Below are positions 32,815 through 41,401 of a stretch of 56,840 bases of DNA, piece by piece; position 1 is the first letter of the stretch, and each line of letters starts with the position of its first letter. Below the pieces are notes generated by a model. The model worked only from the letters and a program-made list of their open reading frames with translations, searched no databases and was not told where the DNA came from. Origin of the DNA: Scytonema sp. UIC 10036 (lineage in GTDB: Bacteria > Cyanobacteriota > Cyanobacteriia > Cyanobacteriales > Nostocaceae); NCBI RefSeq assembly GCF_009725235.1, contig NZ_WJFC01000077.1:1-56840 (forward strand). Direction: 5' to 3'. The position numbers and the translations under genes were made by a program.

Positions 32815-33107
32815 AGTTTGTTGCCACCCATTATCAGTAACTCTGGAAGATTAAAACATTTAGAAAAAAAAGTCAATCAAGGAATAAAGATAATCAGTCA
32901 TGTAAGATAAAGAAAAATAGGTCTCTAATTAAGCCTTTGTAAGGTTTTTAACCAAAATTATGGATTCAAAATCATGAATTCCATACTATATTACCGATTG
33001 TCGTTTGACATATATTTTCATTTCTTTTAATTTATATTGAGAACTTCTATCAGCTTTATCCCCTAATCTGGTAGTCTGACAAAATCTAGAGGCTTGAGAG
33101 ATAGCAC
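32815..33107. promoter_or_regulatory. Shared divergent promoter region of tonB and exbB-exbD
   Basis: A 293-bp AT-rich spacer between divergent genes of one system. A weak match to a Fur-box arrangement (AAGATAATCAGTCATGTAAG near 32887) is present but not convincing. Confidence 0.4.
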
Positions 33108-33761
33108 ATGGGAATTCAAGATCTGTTTGTGGCTGGTGGTGTGGTGATGTGGCCCCTGCTAGCGTTTTCTGTGTTAGCAGTGGCATTAATTATCGAGCGG
33201 GTGCGATTTTGGGTAAAGGTCAATACCCGTCAAAGCCGCGTGGTAAGGGAAGTTCTGAACCTTTACCGTCTTGATAATGTTGTTGGTGCAATCGATAAAC
33301 TGCGGAAAAATGCAGATTTACCAATGTCACGCATTTTTCTAACCGCCTTGGAATTGGAAGAACCAACTCCTGAGGAATTTCGTTTGGCTTTAGAAAGTGA
33401 AGCACAAGCTGAGATTCCTTTACTTAAGCGCTTTCAGAATCTCTTTGATACTATCATCTCTCTGGCTCCTCTTTTGGGGCTTTTGGGAACTGTGTTGGGG
33501 CTGATTGTTTCTTTTGCTTCTCTCAACATTGGTGATGTGGGAGGTTCAAGAACTGCGGGTGTGACGGCAGGTATTAGTGAAGCGTTGGTTTCTACTGCTT
33601 CGGGCTTGGTTGTTGCTATTTTCACACTTTTGTTTGCCAATACTTTCCGAGGTCTTTACCAAAGAGAAATTGCACGAATTCAGGAGTACGGTGGAGAATT
33701 GGAATTGCTTTATCGCCGTCGCTACGAACGTGGAGGGAAGACTTATGCGTCTGCAAGATGA
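33108..33761 (+). CDS. exbB: MotA/TolQ/ExbB proton channel protein
   Basis: A 217-residue inner-membrane protein with three TM segments: residues 8-26, about 108-130 (LFDTIISLAPLLGLLGTVLG) and about 155-180 (EALVSTASGLVVAIFTLLFA). The family motif APLLGLLGTVLG is clear. With ExbD it forms the proton channel that powers TonB. The stop codon overlaps the start of exbD by 17 nt, so translation is coupled. Confidence 0.93.
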   Translation: MGIQDLFVAGGVVMWPLLAFSVLAVALIIERVRFWVKVNTRQSRVVREVLNLYRLDNVVGAIDKLRKNADLPMSRIFLTALELEEPTPEEFRLALESEAQAEIPLLKRFQNLFDTIISLAPLLGLLGTVLGLIVSFASLNIGDVGGSRTAGVTAGISEALVSTASGLVVAIFTLLFANTFRGLYQREIARIQEYGGELELLYRRRYERGGKTYASAR

Positions 33762-34146
33762 ACCTGATATCCCAGCGCAAATTAATATCGTTCCAATGAT
33801 AGATGTGATATTTGCGATTCTGACTTTCTTTATTATGTCAACACTGTTTTTAACCAGATCGGAAGGGTTGCCAGTCAATTTACCTAAAGCAGCTACCGGA
33901 CAAGCAGAACGTCCCGCACAACTAACTATAACTATCAATAAGGCGGGACAGATATTTTTGGATAAGAAGTCGATTGTTTTGGAACAGTTGGAAAATGAGG
34001 TGCGCCAACAAGTCCAGCCACAACAGCAGGTTATGGTTGTCATTAATGCAGATGAAGGCGTCAATCACGGTCAAGTTGTGGGTGTGATGGATAAAGTCCG
34101 GCAAGTAGAAGGAGCAAAATTAGCGATCGCCACTCAAAAACCTTAG
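33745..34146 (+). CDS. exbD: ExbD/TolR biopolymer transport protein
   Basis: A 133-residue protein. The N-terminal cytosolic segment DIPAQINIVPMIDVIF leads into the single TM helix with the essential proton-binding Asp in MIDVIFAILTFFI. A periplasmic domain follows (LTITINKAGQIFLDKKSI, VVINADEGVNHGQVVGVMD). ATG 33745 overlaps the exbB end. An upstream in-frame GTG/ATG exists, but it would only add residues read out of frame from exbB. Confidence 0.94.
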   Translation: MRLQDEPDIPAQINIVPMIDVIFAILTFFIMSTLFLTRSEGLPVNLPKAATGQAERPAQLTITINKAGQIFLDKKSIVLEQLENEVRQQVQPQQQVMVVINADEGVNHGQVVGVMDKVRQVEGAKLAIATQKP

Positions 34147-34313
34147 AGAACTCGGAATACCATTTTGAATTTTAGATTTTAGATTTTGGATTGGGAAAGT
34201 CATGTGTAGACTTGATTTCAACCAACTATCTGTCGCATTCTTTGTTCAAAGTGGTGTAATTTGTAATTCGTAATTCGTAATTGATGAGTTACGAATTATT
34301 TATAATGAGAGCT

Positions 34314-34470
34314 TTACAACTGGAACTGTGTTAACAACCAAGCAAGAACTTGGCTCCGATCTGTTTGATGAGTGCGTCGGAACGCTTCATTGAGGAAAGA
34401 AATTTCTAATCCTGGTAAGACTTGAAATTCAGCTATCCGCCGACTCCCACTATTTTCTATAAACGATTTA
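34314..34470 (-). pseudogene. C-terminal remnant, Uma2-like
   Basis: The minus strand reads SFIENSGSRRIAEFQVLPGL, then EISFLNEAFRRTHQTDRSQV and a C-terminus LAWLLTQFQL before a stop. The helix-turn end (LPGLEISFLNEAFR...WLLTQF) resembles the tail of Uma2/DUF820 or related PD-(D/E)XK proteins. No start codon, and the N-terminal half is absent. The rest of the 34147-34733 spacer holds AATTCGT repeats and no other gene. Confidence 0.5.
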
Positions 34471-34733
34471 TAAAAAGTTTTAAGTACAGTAGTACTGTAG
34501 GAGCTTTGACAACTTCACCACAGATTTTTAGTAAAAAAGTATATAATTTTTTGTGGAATTTACGGATATAACGAAAGGCGACATTAGTGGCAGAAAGCCT
34601 ATAAAATAGTTAGCGAATTGCTCTTTCGAGCTTATAGTACTTATGTATGATTTAAAGGGAGAGAGCAACTTTAGTTACAATTTGTTATCTTCGTAGAGAT
34701 TATACTATAACCTTTAAATTGCGATCGCTAAAG

Positions 34734-35531
34734 ATGAATCCAGTTTTTCCCTTGTCAATCGCACAAGTGTCAGATATGCACCTGTTTGCGGATGAAAATG
34801 AACAATTGCTTGGAATTCCTACGAATCTATCTTTTCAAGCTGTTATCGGGCGGTTGAAACAATTGCGTTCCGAGCTTGATTTATTACTGCTAACCGGAGA
34901 TTTATCTGGTGACGGTAGCCCTGAATCTTATGAAATGGTGCAAAATCTGCTGCGTCCACTGGAAATATGCACCCACTGGTTACCGGGAAATCATGACAGT
35001 GCGATCGCAATGGAACAAGTTCTCAATTTAAGGCTAGTTTCTCGACGGAAGTCTTTTGAGCGTGGCGGCTGGAATTTTATATTACTTGACTCGACTGTAC
35101 CTGGATGCGTACACGGTGATCTCTCAGCAAAAACTTTGCATTGGCTGGATTTCCAGTTATCGATGGGAGGTCATAAGCCAACGCTATTAGCCTTACACCA
35201 CCCACCGTTTAAGGTAGACTCGAAGTGGCTGGATACTAGCACCCTCCAAAATTCACAAGATTTATTTGCGATAATCGATCGCCATCCACAAGTCAAGTTA
35301 GTTTTATTTGGTCACATACATCAGGAATTCCACTGTCAGCGCCACTCTGTGGATTATTTTGGTACTCCCTCAACCTGTATACAGTTTGCGCCCCTGAGCT
35401 CAAAGTTTTCTCTTGACGAAAAATCACCTGGATTTCGTTTGCTGAAACTTTACCCTAATGGAACTTGGGAATCTTCGGTTGAAAGAGTTCCTTTTTCCTA
35501 CAAACTGGACTTGGCAGCAACAGGATATTGA
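34734..35531 (+). CDS. CpdA-like metallophosphoesterase (3',5'-cyclic nucleotide phosphodiesterase type)
   Basis: A 265-residue calcineurin-like phosphoesterase with all metal-binding blocks: QVSDMHL, LLTGDLSGDG, LPGNHDS, LALHHPP and LFGHIHQE. The match to the CpdA/class III phosphodiesterase group, including the DGSPESYE spacing, suggests hydrolysis of cAMP, which is a signal in filamentous cyanobacteria; the substrate is inferred. ATG 34734 is preferred over TTG 34719, which overlaps a HIP1 site. Confidence 0.88.
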   Translation: MNPVFPLSIAQVSDMHLFADENEQLLGIPTNLSFQAVIGRLKQLRSELDLLLLTGDLSGDGSPESYEMVQNLLRPLEICTHWLPGNHDSAIAMEQVLNLRLVSRRKSFERGGWNFILLDSTVPGCVHGDLSAKTLHWLDFQLSMGGHKPTLLALHHPPFKVDSKWLDTSTLQNSQDLFAIIDRHPQVKLVLFGHIHQEFHCQRHSVDYFGTPSTCIQFAPLSSKFSLDEKSPGFRLLKLYPNGTWESSVERVPFSYKLDLAATGY

Positions 35532-35573
35532 ATTATGAATTATGAATTATGAATTATGAAATGATATCGCGCC

Positions 35574-35836
35574 CCTAAAGCTGTTCGTCAAAAACGATCG
35601 TGCTGCTGGTTCTAGAGGAGGTAAACTTTCAAGAAACTGAGTTGTTACAATTTGTCCGGCTTCGGCAATAGCTGCTTGAGAAACGCGCCCACGAAATCCC
35701 TGTACAATCGCATCAACACTCTCGCCAGCCGCTAGTCGTTCAAGTACGCCTGTGATTTAAATGCGCGTGTATTTGTAAAGTTGGTCGTTCGCCACAAATG
35801 CCAACTGCTCGCACAATGTAAACAAGTGATATCTGT
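35574..35836 (-). pseudogene. DUF433-family protein remnant with a frameshift
   Basis: Two minus-strand frames complement each other. LVYIVRAVGICGERPTLQ (about 35836-35775) is the usual N-terminal part. ITGVLERLAAGESVDAIVQG, then FRGRVSQAAIAEA (35756 downward), is the usual helical part. They are separated by a one- or two-base shift and a TAA at about 35758. DUF433 proteins are small antitoxin-like HTH proteins. No start codon is visible. Confidence 0.7.
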
Positions 35837-35853
35837 TAGAATGTAACTCCGTA

Positions 35854-36072
35854 TTATTTCTGTTTCTGGGCAGTTTCCAACCACCTTTTACCCATTTCAA
35901 TCGGGATACCTAATGGTGGACAAAGGATTTTAATTAATTCAATTCCTCCGCCTAAAATTACATCTCGAACGCGGAAATTTGTTTTAATTTCATCATTAAA
36001 TTTATTAAAAAATTCTGCTTTTCGTATTCTGTTGTTATGGGATACAGCAAATTCCAACCTAGTGAGGTACAA
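35854..36072 (-). CDS. Short ORF, possibly the end of a larger lost gene
   Basis: A 72-codon frame. The part from SHNNRIRKAEFFNKFNDEIK to IPIEMGKRWLETAQKQK looks like real protein, but the first dozen codons overlap a GGTACA...TACCCCCC repeat, so the proper start is missing or unclear. No family recognised. It may be another remnant in this decayed stretch. Confidence 0.3.
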   Translation of the reverse strand: MYLTRLEFAVSHNNRIRKAEFFNKFNDEIKTNFRVRDVILGGGIELIKILCPPLGIPIEMGKRWLETAQKQK

Positions 36073-36130
36073 AAATTACCCCCCTCTGTCCCCCCTTACC
36101 AAGGGGGGATGAAAGGGGGGTGTACCTCAT
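36066..36130. repeat. CCCCCCTTTC / AAGGGGGG inverted repeat
   Basis: GAGGTACAAAAATTACCCCCC and AAGGGGGGTGTACCTC form a long imperfect hairpin with an internal CCTTACCAAGG. It is a dispersed palindrome; a related sequence occurs at about 30990-31020. Confidence 0.7.
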
Positions 36131-36268
36131 TAGACTGAGAAAGGCTATAAGTTATTTGTAATTGCACGAATACCGCGAATAGAGTAGAGGAAAGCAAATT
36201 GAATTATGAATTATGAATGAAGCCCAACTTTTCATAATTCATAATTCATAATTCATCATTCATCATTC

Positions 36269-36859
36269 TTATATTGTGACTTCGTCTGCAAAACTAGCCC
36301 AGCGAACAAAATAAAATGGACCGGCGACAGACCCCCAAATGTGCTCGTCAGTTTCTGGATCGCGTCCGCGATCGCGACTGATAAATTGATGCTCGTCTAT
36401 TTCAAAATCACTATCAAGGTAAGTTTTTTGTCCTTTACGATAAACAATGCAATTTTTTCCCGGTTCTACCTTGCCTTGAAAGCTTTTACCTGTCCATTCT
36501 ACAATCATGTTGCATCCGGGGAGTTTTTCTAAATCATCTGCTGTTAGGGTTTTCAGGCGTTCGAGATTGCGGGATGCGCCATAAAAGTTTTTTTCTTCTT
36601 TAACACTGTAGTTCTCAATTTCAATATGGTCTCCCACTTGAATCAACTTCAACACCCGCAGGCGGTAGGGGTCATCAAGCAGATAGTCGTATGCTTGCTC
36701 GACAAAAAAACTAACTCCTGATAATAAGGATAAGGGGAGAGGGCGCATACAAACACGAATATGGGCGAAAAAAGGCGGGTTTTCAAAAGCTTGTTGTTGA
36801 TTGCTGAAGTCAGCTGCCATTAAACGGGCTAAAGTAGCAATATCTGTAGAATTGGTCAT
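36269..36859 (-). CDS. cpcT: Phycobilin lyase CpcT/CpeT
   Basis: A 196-residue chromophore lyase of the CpcT/CpeT family. It attaches phycocyanobilin to Cys-153-type sites of phycocyanin (and phycoerythrocyanin) beta subunits. Family motifs include TLARLMAADFSNQQQAFENP, RPLP, FFVEQAYDY, PYRLRVLKL, GCNMIVEW and GSVAGPFYF. Length is normal. It supports assembly of the phycobilisome antenna. No pigment genes are adjacent. Confidence 0.9.
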   Translation of the reverse strand: MTNSTDIATLARLMAADFSNQQQAFENPPFFAHIRVCMRPLPLSLLSGVSFFVEQAYDYLLDDPYRLRVLKLIQVGDHIEIENYSVKEEKNFYGASRNLERLKTLTADDLEKLPGCNMIVEWTGKSFQGKVEPGKNCIVYRKGQKTYLDSDFEIDEHQFISRDRGRDPETDEHIWGSVAGPFYFVRWASFADEVTI

Positions 36860-36867
36860 TAACTTGA

Positions 36868-37125
36868 TTTTGGATTTTAGATTTTGGATTTTGGATTGGG
36901 AAAGCCAAAACCTTATAAAGGTATTGTAAAACTTAGAGTTACTCGTTTTTCAGGAGAATTTTTTGCTGTTTCTCGTCAGATAGTCACATGGTATGAGGGA
37001 GACAAGGAAGACAAGGGAGACAAGGAAGACAAGGGAGACAAGGGAGAAGTACTACAAATACCAATCCCCTACCCCCTACTCCCTACCCCTACTCCCTACC
37101 CCCTACCCCTACCCCTACCAAAGGT
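36868..37125. repeat. Mixed short tandem repeats (TTTTGGA, GACAAGGA, CCCTACC)
   Basis: Three families of tandem repeats run from the cpcT start to 10 bp before the TPR protein gene. The CCCCTACC runs directly precede the start codon, so the promoter must be inside or before repeats. Confidence 0.85.
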
Positions 37126-37134
37126 AAAACAGTC

Positions 37135-38367
37135 ATGTTCCGGCGCTTAGGTGTTACAATAACTGCGACTGCTACATTGTTAGTTCTCTCTAGCTCGCTG
37201 ACATTTGCGGCTACTAAAAAACCGCAACCGCCAGATAAATTCCCTCCCAATCCCCTAGAAATTACTACACCAGACCCCCTCCGTCCCCGTTCGCCAAAGG
37301 ACACTCGACCCCTAACTTCTGAAGAACGGCAAACGTTAGAGGTTGCTCTTGAGGAATTGAACCAACAAGCAGCTGCTAAACTGGCAGCTGGGGACAAGAT
37401 ATCAGCCTTTGAAATCTGGAATCGGGAATTGCGCTTGCGTCGCTTTTTAGGACAGTTGGCTGAGGTGCAAGCACTGTCACGGGTGGGGGCGATCGCATGG
37501 AATGCAAATGACCGTCAGGAAGTTCAGTATATTACACAGCGCTTGCAAACTGTTCAAAAACAGTCACAAACTCAAAAAACTGCGGATTTAGAATTTTTAC
37601 AAGCTTTAGGTCAAGCTTACCAACAAGTACGCTCTCCCAAATTAGCGTTGGCAGTGTATGACCAAATCTTAGCATCAGTACGGCAGCAGGGAGATGCCGC
37701 CTCAGAAGTTGATACCCTAAAGACAATTGGGTTAATTCACATGGGCTGGTTTGATTATCCATCAGCTGCCGCAACCTATGAGAAATTACTGGCTATGGCT
37801 TCAACTCAAGGCGATCGCACAAATGAGTTATTATATCTACAACAGCTAGCGTATATCTACGAGCAAGCGAAACAACCAGAAAACTCCCTGAAAGTACGCA
37901 ATCAGCTAGCGAAAATCTATCAAAACGAAAATAACTTTACCCAGTTACCAGATTTGAAGCAGGAAATTGCTACAGATTACGAAGCCCTGGCAAAAGAAAA
38001 TCCCGCTTTACTGCAAGAAGCATTCAGGAACTATCAAGTAGCGTATATCACTGCCTGGGAATTGCAGCAGTATGTTCGTGCTGGAGAGATTTTGCGGAAG
38101 TTAATTGCGCTTTACCGTTCTCAAGGACAAGTGGAAGAAGCTTTACAAGCAAGCCAAATTTTGTTACAAGCAGAACAATTATCTTCCAATTCTTATGGTT
38201 TAATGACCGCCTATGACCAAATTGGACAAATTTACATTCAACGTAAAGATTATCCGCAAGCACTTCAAGCTTTTAAGAAGGGGTTAGAAATTGCTCAACA
38301 ACTCAAGTATGATGAAGAGTACTTTACCCAACAGATTCAAAAAGTATCCGGACAAAGTCAGAAGTAA
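37135..38367 (+). CDS. Exported TPR-repeat protein
   Basis: A 410-residue protein with a Sec signal (residues 1-25, ending LTFAAT) and a Pro-rich linker (PPDKFPPNPLEITTPDPLRP). A long array of TPR-like helices follows from about 65 to the end (FEIWNRELRLRRFLGQL, SPKLALAVYDQILASVRQQG, YDQIGQIYIQRKDYPQALQA). It is conserved-looking and probably periplasmic. No catalytic domain. Role unknown; TPRs imply protein binding. Confidence 0.8.
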   Translation: MFRRLGVTITATATLLVLSSSLTFAATKKPQPPDKFPPNPLEITTPDPLRPRSPKDTRPLTSEERQTLEVALEELNQQAAAKLAAGDKISAFEIWNRELRLRRFLGQLAEVQALSRVGAIAWNANDRQEVQYITQRLQTVQKQSQTQKTADLEFLQALGQAYQQVRSPKLALAVYDQILASVRQQGDAASEVDTLKTIGLIHMGWFDYPSAAATYEKLLAMASTQGDRTNELLYLQQLAYIYEQAKQPENSLKVRNQLAKIYQNENNFTQLPDLKQEIATDYEALAKENPALLQEAFRNYQVAYITAWELQQYVRAGEILRKLIALYRSQGQVEEALQASQILLQAEQLSSNSYGLMTAYDQIGQIYIQRKDYPQALQAFKKGLEIAQQLKYDEEYFTQQIQKVSGQSQK

Positions 38368-38447
38368 ACTACTTAACTGACCATACGGAAACCTAAAGAC
38401 TTAGTTTGTATCTGTGTTTTGATATGAAATTTCCCAAATAATTTCAG

Positions 38448-39134
38448 ATGGATAATCTACGATGTCTCGCAATCCTCAAACAAGGAGTAGAAGTTTGGAA
38501 TAGGTGGCGGTTGGAAAATCCTCAAGTAAAACCAGACCTCAGTAAGGCAGACCTTAGAGGGGCTAACCTTAGTGGAGCTAACCTCACAGACGCTAACCTC
38601 ACAGACGCTAACCTCACAGACGCTGACCTCAGTTGGGCAGACTTCTGTGGGGTAAAACTCAGAGGGGCTAACCTCAGTGGGGCAAAACTTAGAGGGGTTA
38701 ACCTGAGCGAACAAAACCTTAGAAGATCGGACTTAAGCGGACAAAACCTCAAAAGAGCAGACCTCAGAAAAGCAGACCTGAGCAGACAAAACCTCAGAAG
38801 AGCAGATTTGAGTGGGGCTAACCTCAGTGAGGCTAACCTCAGTGGAGCAAAGCTGAGTTGGGCAGACCTCAGCGGGGCAGACCTCAGTGAGGCTAACCTC
38901 AATGGGGCAGACCTCAGTGGGACTAACCTCAGTGGGGCTAACCTTTGTAGACAAAACCTCTGTGGACAAAACCTCAGAAGAGCAGACCTGAGTAATGCCG
39001 ACCTGAGTTGGGCAGACCTGAGTAAGGCAGACCTAAGTTGGGCAGACCTGAATGGGGCTAACCTGAATGGGGCTAACCTGAATGGGGCTAACCTGAATGG
39101 GGCTAACCTGAATGAGGCATTGATTAAGTTGTAA
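38448..39134 (+). CDS. Pentapeptide-repeat protein
   Basis: A 228-residue protein. A short N-terminal helix region (residues 1-30, LAILKQGVEVWNRWR) is followed by about 38 consecutive pentapeptides of the form A(D/N)LSx, for example ADLRGANLSGANLTDANLTD. These fold into a right-handed quadrilateral beta-helix. It lacks a signal peptide and is cytosolic. The class is abundant in cyanobacteria; DNA mimicry (as in Qnr/MfpA) is known for some members, but nothing here shows it. DNA-level repeats (GGGGCTAACCTGAAT four times at the end) reveal recent expansion. Confidence 0.93.
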   Translation: MDNLRCLAILKQGVEVWNRWRLENPQVKPDLSKADLRGANLSGANLTDANLTDANLTDADLSWADFCGVKLRGANLSGAKLRGVNLSEQNLRRSDLSGQNLKRADLRKADLSRQNLRRADLSGANLSEANLSGAKLSWADLSGADLSEANLNGADLSGTNLSGANLCRQNLCGQNLRRADLSNADLSWADLSKADLSWADLNGANLNGANLNGANLNGANLNEALIKL

Positions 39135-39170
39135 GTATAGTCTGAAACTTTAAATAATAATTCTGCCTTT

Positions 39171-39197
39171 CTCGCTATCCCAAAAGCGAGTTTTTAT
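39171..39197 (+). terminator. Rho-independent terminator of the pentapeptide-repeat gene
   Basis: CTCGCT-atcccaaa-AGCGAG followed by TTTTTATTT, 36 bp after the stop codon. A second hairpin, TGTGGCTCAAAA/TTTTTTGAGCCACA, follows at 39209-39242. Confidence 0.8.
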
Positions 39198-39537
39198 TTA
39201 TACACGGGTGTGGCTCAAAAGAAAACGCTTTTTTGAGCCACACCACCAAATTCTATTTGGTGGATTCAGGCTAGAAGTTGGCGCTAACTTTTCGTCCTAA
39301 CCTATTTGCATAGGATGACTATCTGGTCAACGTTTTCTAGCTATGGGTCACTATGGGTAGGAATCAAGTTACAGTTCCTTGCCCCGAACTAAAGTTACGG
39401 GGCTACCTGCCTCCCGTGTATTCTTGGTGTATTTATTTGAAAAATGTTGTAAAATAGTCAAGAAGGCAAATCGCCGGAAATAGAGAGCAATTTTTAGGCG
39501 ATCGTCTTGTATGAGTTTTTCTCCAGAAGATACCTAA

Positions 39538-40806
39538 TCAAGATACAGGTATGGCTTCTAATTTCTTTGATTTTTCCACAACCTCATAAAGTTTTTTCTC
39601 AAACCTTTCCATACATGCTGACCAATCAAATTCAAGTATAGAAAGGCGAGCATTTTGTGACATTTGTTCTTTAAGATTGACATTTTCAAGAATCGTAATG
39701 ACCTGATGTGCTAAATCCATTGGGTTGTTAGGCTCAGCTAACAAGCCATTATGACCGGGTATGATTTGTTCGGAGGTGGAAGTTGCCATAGCCGCTACAA
39801 CAGGGGTTCCAGAAGCGAGTGCTTCGTTGTTTGCAGTACAAAAGTTTTCAGTAATTGAGGGATTGACGTATACATCTGCACGGGCGTACAAACCTAAAAG
39901 TTCCTGACCGTGAGACTCTCCCCACACGGTTACACCAGATTTAAACTTTTCTGCTTGCTTGCGAAATTCTTCTTCTTGGGGTCCTCTACCTACAACGATT
40001 AAATGAACATTTGGAATTTTAGCAGCGATAATGGGATATGCTTCTAGAAGCTGGAAAACGTTTTTTTCTGCAGTGATGCGTCCTACAAAAAGCAGGGTTG
40101 GTCTGCTATCTTCGGGAATAGGGTCGTAACAAATGTTTGTTGGATTAAATTTTTGGCAATCAATTCCTTGAAAGGGAAGGTATTCACTGCGTTGAGATTT
40201 GAAATTTTGGTACTTTACAAGCTGTTCGCGAGAAGGAAATAAATTGAGATCGTAAACTTCACTAAACTGCTTTACTAAGAAAGGTAGGATGGGACGAATC
40301 AAATTGAATCCGCGATCGCCTAAATAATACCGTATATAAGCGATAATATCAGTATGAAAAAGAGATACTATGGGTGTGCCAGTTCGTTTTGCGTATTCAG
40401 ATCCAATGGGGCGACCGTAACCTTGTAAATAAAGTGAGTAAAAACCTCTCAATTGAGGTGCTTCTTCAACCACTATAATATCTGGCTGAAACTCTTCTAA
40501 TAATTTTGTATCGCTCCAATGACGGTAGTGTAATGGTTGGGGAAGAGATTTGTAAAATATCAATGGCTGTGTTGGAAATGCGTAAGCCGAAAAATTGGGA
40601 AAAGGTTTTAACTCATCTAGTCCCGGCATGGGGCGATTGCCAATATATTCGGGATACTTGTCGTTAATTTGAGGGTGAATGAGAAACACTTCGTGTCCTT
40701 GCTGTAACAACCAACGCACTCTTTGGTGTACTGCAGTAGAGACTCCTGTTAAGTATGGTGCATACAAACTTGTAAAAATCGCAATGCGAAGAGGTTGATT
40801 GTTCAT
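39538..40806 (-). CDS. hglT: GT4 glycosyltransferase, HglT-like
   Basis: A 422-residue GT-B glycosyltransferase. The N-terminal acceptor domain begins RIAIFTSLYAPYLTGVSTAV; the C-terminal domain has LFVGRITAEKNVFQLLEAYP, VGRGPQEEEF and the GT4 glutamate motif NEALASGTPVVAA. HglT attaches glucose to the long-chain polyol of heterocyst glycolipids in Anabaena. Assignment rests on family plus position: same order relative to the epimerase, DevC/DevB-like exporter and PKS as in Anabaena. By sequence alone it could be a diacylglycerol or sulfolipid-type transferase. Divergent from the SDR gene. Confidence 0.72.
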   Translation of the reverse strand: MNNQPLRIAIFTSLYAPYLTGVSTAVHQRVRWLLQQGHEVFLIHPQINDKYPEYIGNRPMPGLDELKPFPNFSAYAFPTQPLIFYKSLPQPLHYRHWSDTKLLEEFQPDIIVVEEAPQLRGFYSLYLQGYGRPIGSEYAKRTGTPIVSLFHTDIIAYIRYYLGDRGFNLIRPILPFLVKQFSEVYDLNLFPSREQLVKYQNFKSQRSEYLPFQGIDCQKFNPTNICYDPIPEDSRPTLLFVGRITAEKNVFQLLEAYPIIAAKIPNVHLIVVGRGPQEEEFRKQAEKFKSGVTVWGESHGQELLGLYARADVYVNPSITENFCTANNEALASGTPVVAAMATSTSEQIIPGHNGLLAEPNNPMDLAHQVITILENVNLKEQMSQNARLSILEFDWSACMERFEKKLYEVVEKSKKLEAIPVS

Positions 40807-41401
40807 AATTTATGTACTGTACTGTATTTTTTTCTATAAACAGGTTTTTTATTGAAAAAATTCCTGTTAACGCTGATACAGTTGAATGTCTTGCTATTTT
40901 ATATTTCCCAGGAAAATATAACTGAATCACTTGTAACTAAATGACTAAAATATGGGTATAAAAATAACAGATTTTTTTTAAATTTGTGAAACATAAAAGA
41001 AAATCTTAAAAGTGTTTTATATCTACCAAATAGATTATTAAATTAGGTTACTCTAGCAATTAATTTCTGACTTCTTTTAGCGCTGCAAGATTTTTAGATA
41101 TGCTTTCATTTACTCTCTTCCCATCGGAATGTAATTTATAGCGTTTTCAGTTGGGTGCAATACATAAAAAAAGTTATGGAACCGCACCCTCGACGCAGAC
41201 GAACGCGGATAAATCTGTACTTCATTCAAGTGAAAACTGCTATAAACACGTAGGATTGGCAGTACCCACCCTACAAAGATTGGTAATTTTAGAGCGGACA
41301 GGGAGTAATGCACCTCTACGAGAGCGCTACTTTGAACAGAAAAATGCGAATAAGCCAGATAAGCATTTGTTAGCAACTCAAGAAAATACAGGTGGGTAGT
41401 T
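40807..41401. promoter_or_regulatory. Divergent intergenic region hglT / SDR
   Basis: A 595-bp AT-rich spacer holding the promoters of hglT (left) and of the SDR-GMC pair (right). It contains the second MITE-like element at 41139-41242. No NtcA consensus (GTA-N8-TAC) or HetR palindrome was recognised by eye. Confidence 0.5.
41139..41242. mobile_element. MITE-like element, copy 2
   Basis: Bounded by TAGCGTTTTCA and TGAAAACTGCTA. The interior TGCAATACA, GAACCGCA, GACGCAGACGAACGC and TGTACTTCATTCA parallels copy 1 at 3118-3220. Both copies are about 104 bp. It sits in the promoter side of the SDR gene. Confidence 0.65.

Noticed and set aside
31448..32854. Plus-strand open frames opposite tonB
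   Set aside because: Antisense of proline- and glycine-rich low-complexity codons.
32887..32915. Fur box between tonB and exbB
   Set aside because: Only a partial match to the GATAATGATAATCATTATC consensus; not better than expected in AT-rich DNA.
38457..38969. Minus-strand open frames opposite the pentapeptide gene
   Set aside because: Regular shadows of the 15-bp repeat; the plus strand encodes a textbook A(D/N)Lxx helix.
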